A stretch of DNA of 35,032 nucleotides, taken from positions 1-35,032 of the forward strand of contig JAHJEM010000140.1 of the NCBI GenBank assembly GCA_018825425.1, read 5' to 3'. The notes beneath the pieces were generated by a model that saw nothing but the letters and a program-made list of their open reading frames with translations, ran no database searches and had not been told where the DNA came from. Every line of letters starts with the position of its first letter. The stretch's first letter is position 1. Both the position numbers and the translations under genes were made by a program. Of this stretch, positions 33,638-35,032 are shown in pieces. Source of the stretch: Nanobdellota archaeon (GTDB lineage Archaea; Nanobdellota; Nanobdellia; Woesearchaeales; JAHJEM01).

Positions 33638-35032
<1,395 letters not shown>

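Overview
The window looks archaeal, most likely a DPANN archaeon of the Woesearchaeota/Pacearchaeota type; this placement is an inference. The evidence is as follows. Many genes sit about 26-29 bases downstream of a TATA-like box, as expected for leaderless transcripts. A tRNA-Leu gene is interrupted by introns flanked by bulge-helix-bulge splice motifs. There is an archaeal-type RNase J start, an AmrS-type radical SAM enzyme, very large secreted proteins built from beta domains, and a bacterial-type gyrase A carrying an intein. The DNA is AT-rich and the genes are closely packed.

Left part (1-8442): the 5' end of an RNase J gene and a YjbQ-family gene diverge from one TATA element placed symmetrically between them. 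Next come an ABC exporter pair (ATPase and permease, minus strand) and a polytopic membrane protein that diverges from a secreted, membrane-anchored protein. A radical SAM enzyme with a CX4CX2C cluster motif follows.

RNA region (8443-8913): a TATA box precedes a chain of strong hairpins that I read as an unidentified structured RNA on the plus strand. It is convergent with a tRNA-Leu(CAA) gene on the minus strand. That tRNA only folds properly if three separate introns (31, 30 and 52 nt) are removed, and each junction carries a 3-4-3 bulge-helix-bulge arrangement. This is one of the best finds in the window.

Middle (8914-13821): three adjacent minus-strand genes encode proteins that appear to share one small helical domain. 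Then come AmrS on the plus strand and, convergent with it, a transmembrane protein with an extracellular beta domain, a glycine-rich stalk and four cytoplasmic CBS domains.

The giant gene (13823-29452, minus) encodes a secreted 5,209-residue mosaic. In order it holds an LVIVD propeller, cysteine modules, a papain-family protease with an I29-like propeptide and an intact triad, a right-handed beta-helix, two TolB-like propellers joined by acidic linkers, another propeller, eight fibronectin III repeats alternating with Ig-like domains, and a duplicated WNLISLP-type C-terminus. It is followed after one base by the CBS receptor gene, and the two proteins share an extracellular domain type. I infer a surface or secreted effector paired with a membrane sensor.

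Right end (29453-35032): a plus-strand cluster of overlapping genes encodes a lamin-tail-domain membrane protein, a winged-helix protein, ScpB with a long charged tail, and a small zinc ribbon. The window ends inside gyrA, which is interrupted immediately after its catalytic tyrosine by an intein with a LAGLIDADG endonuclease.
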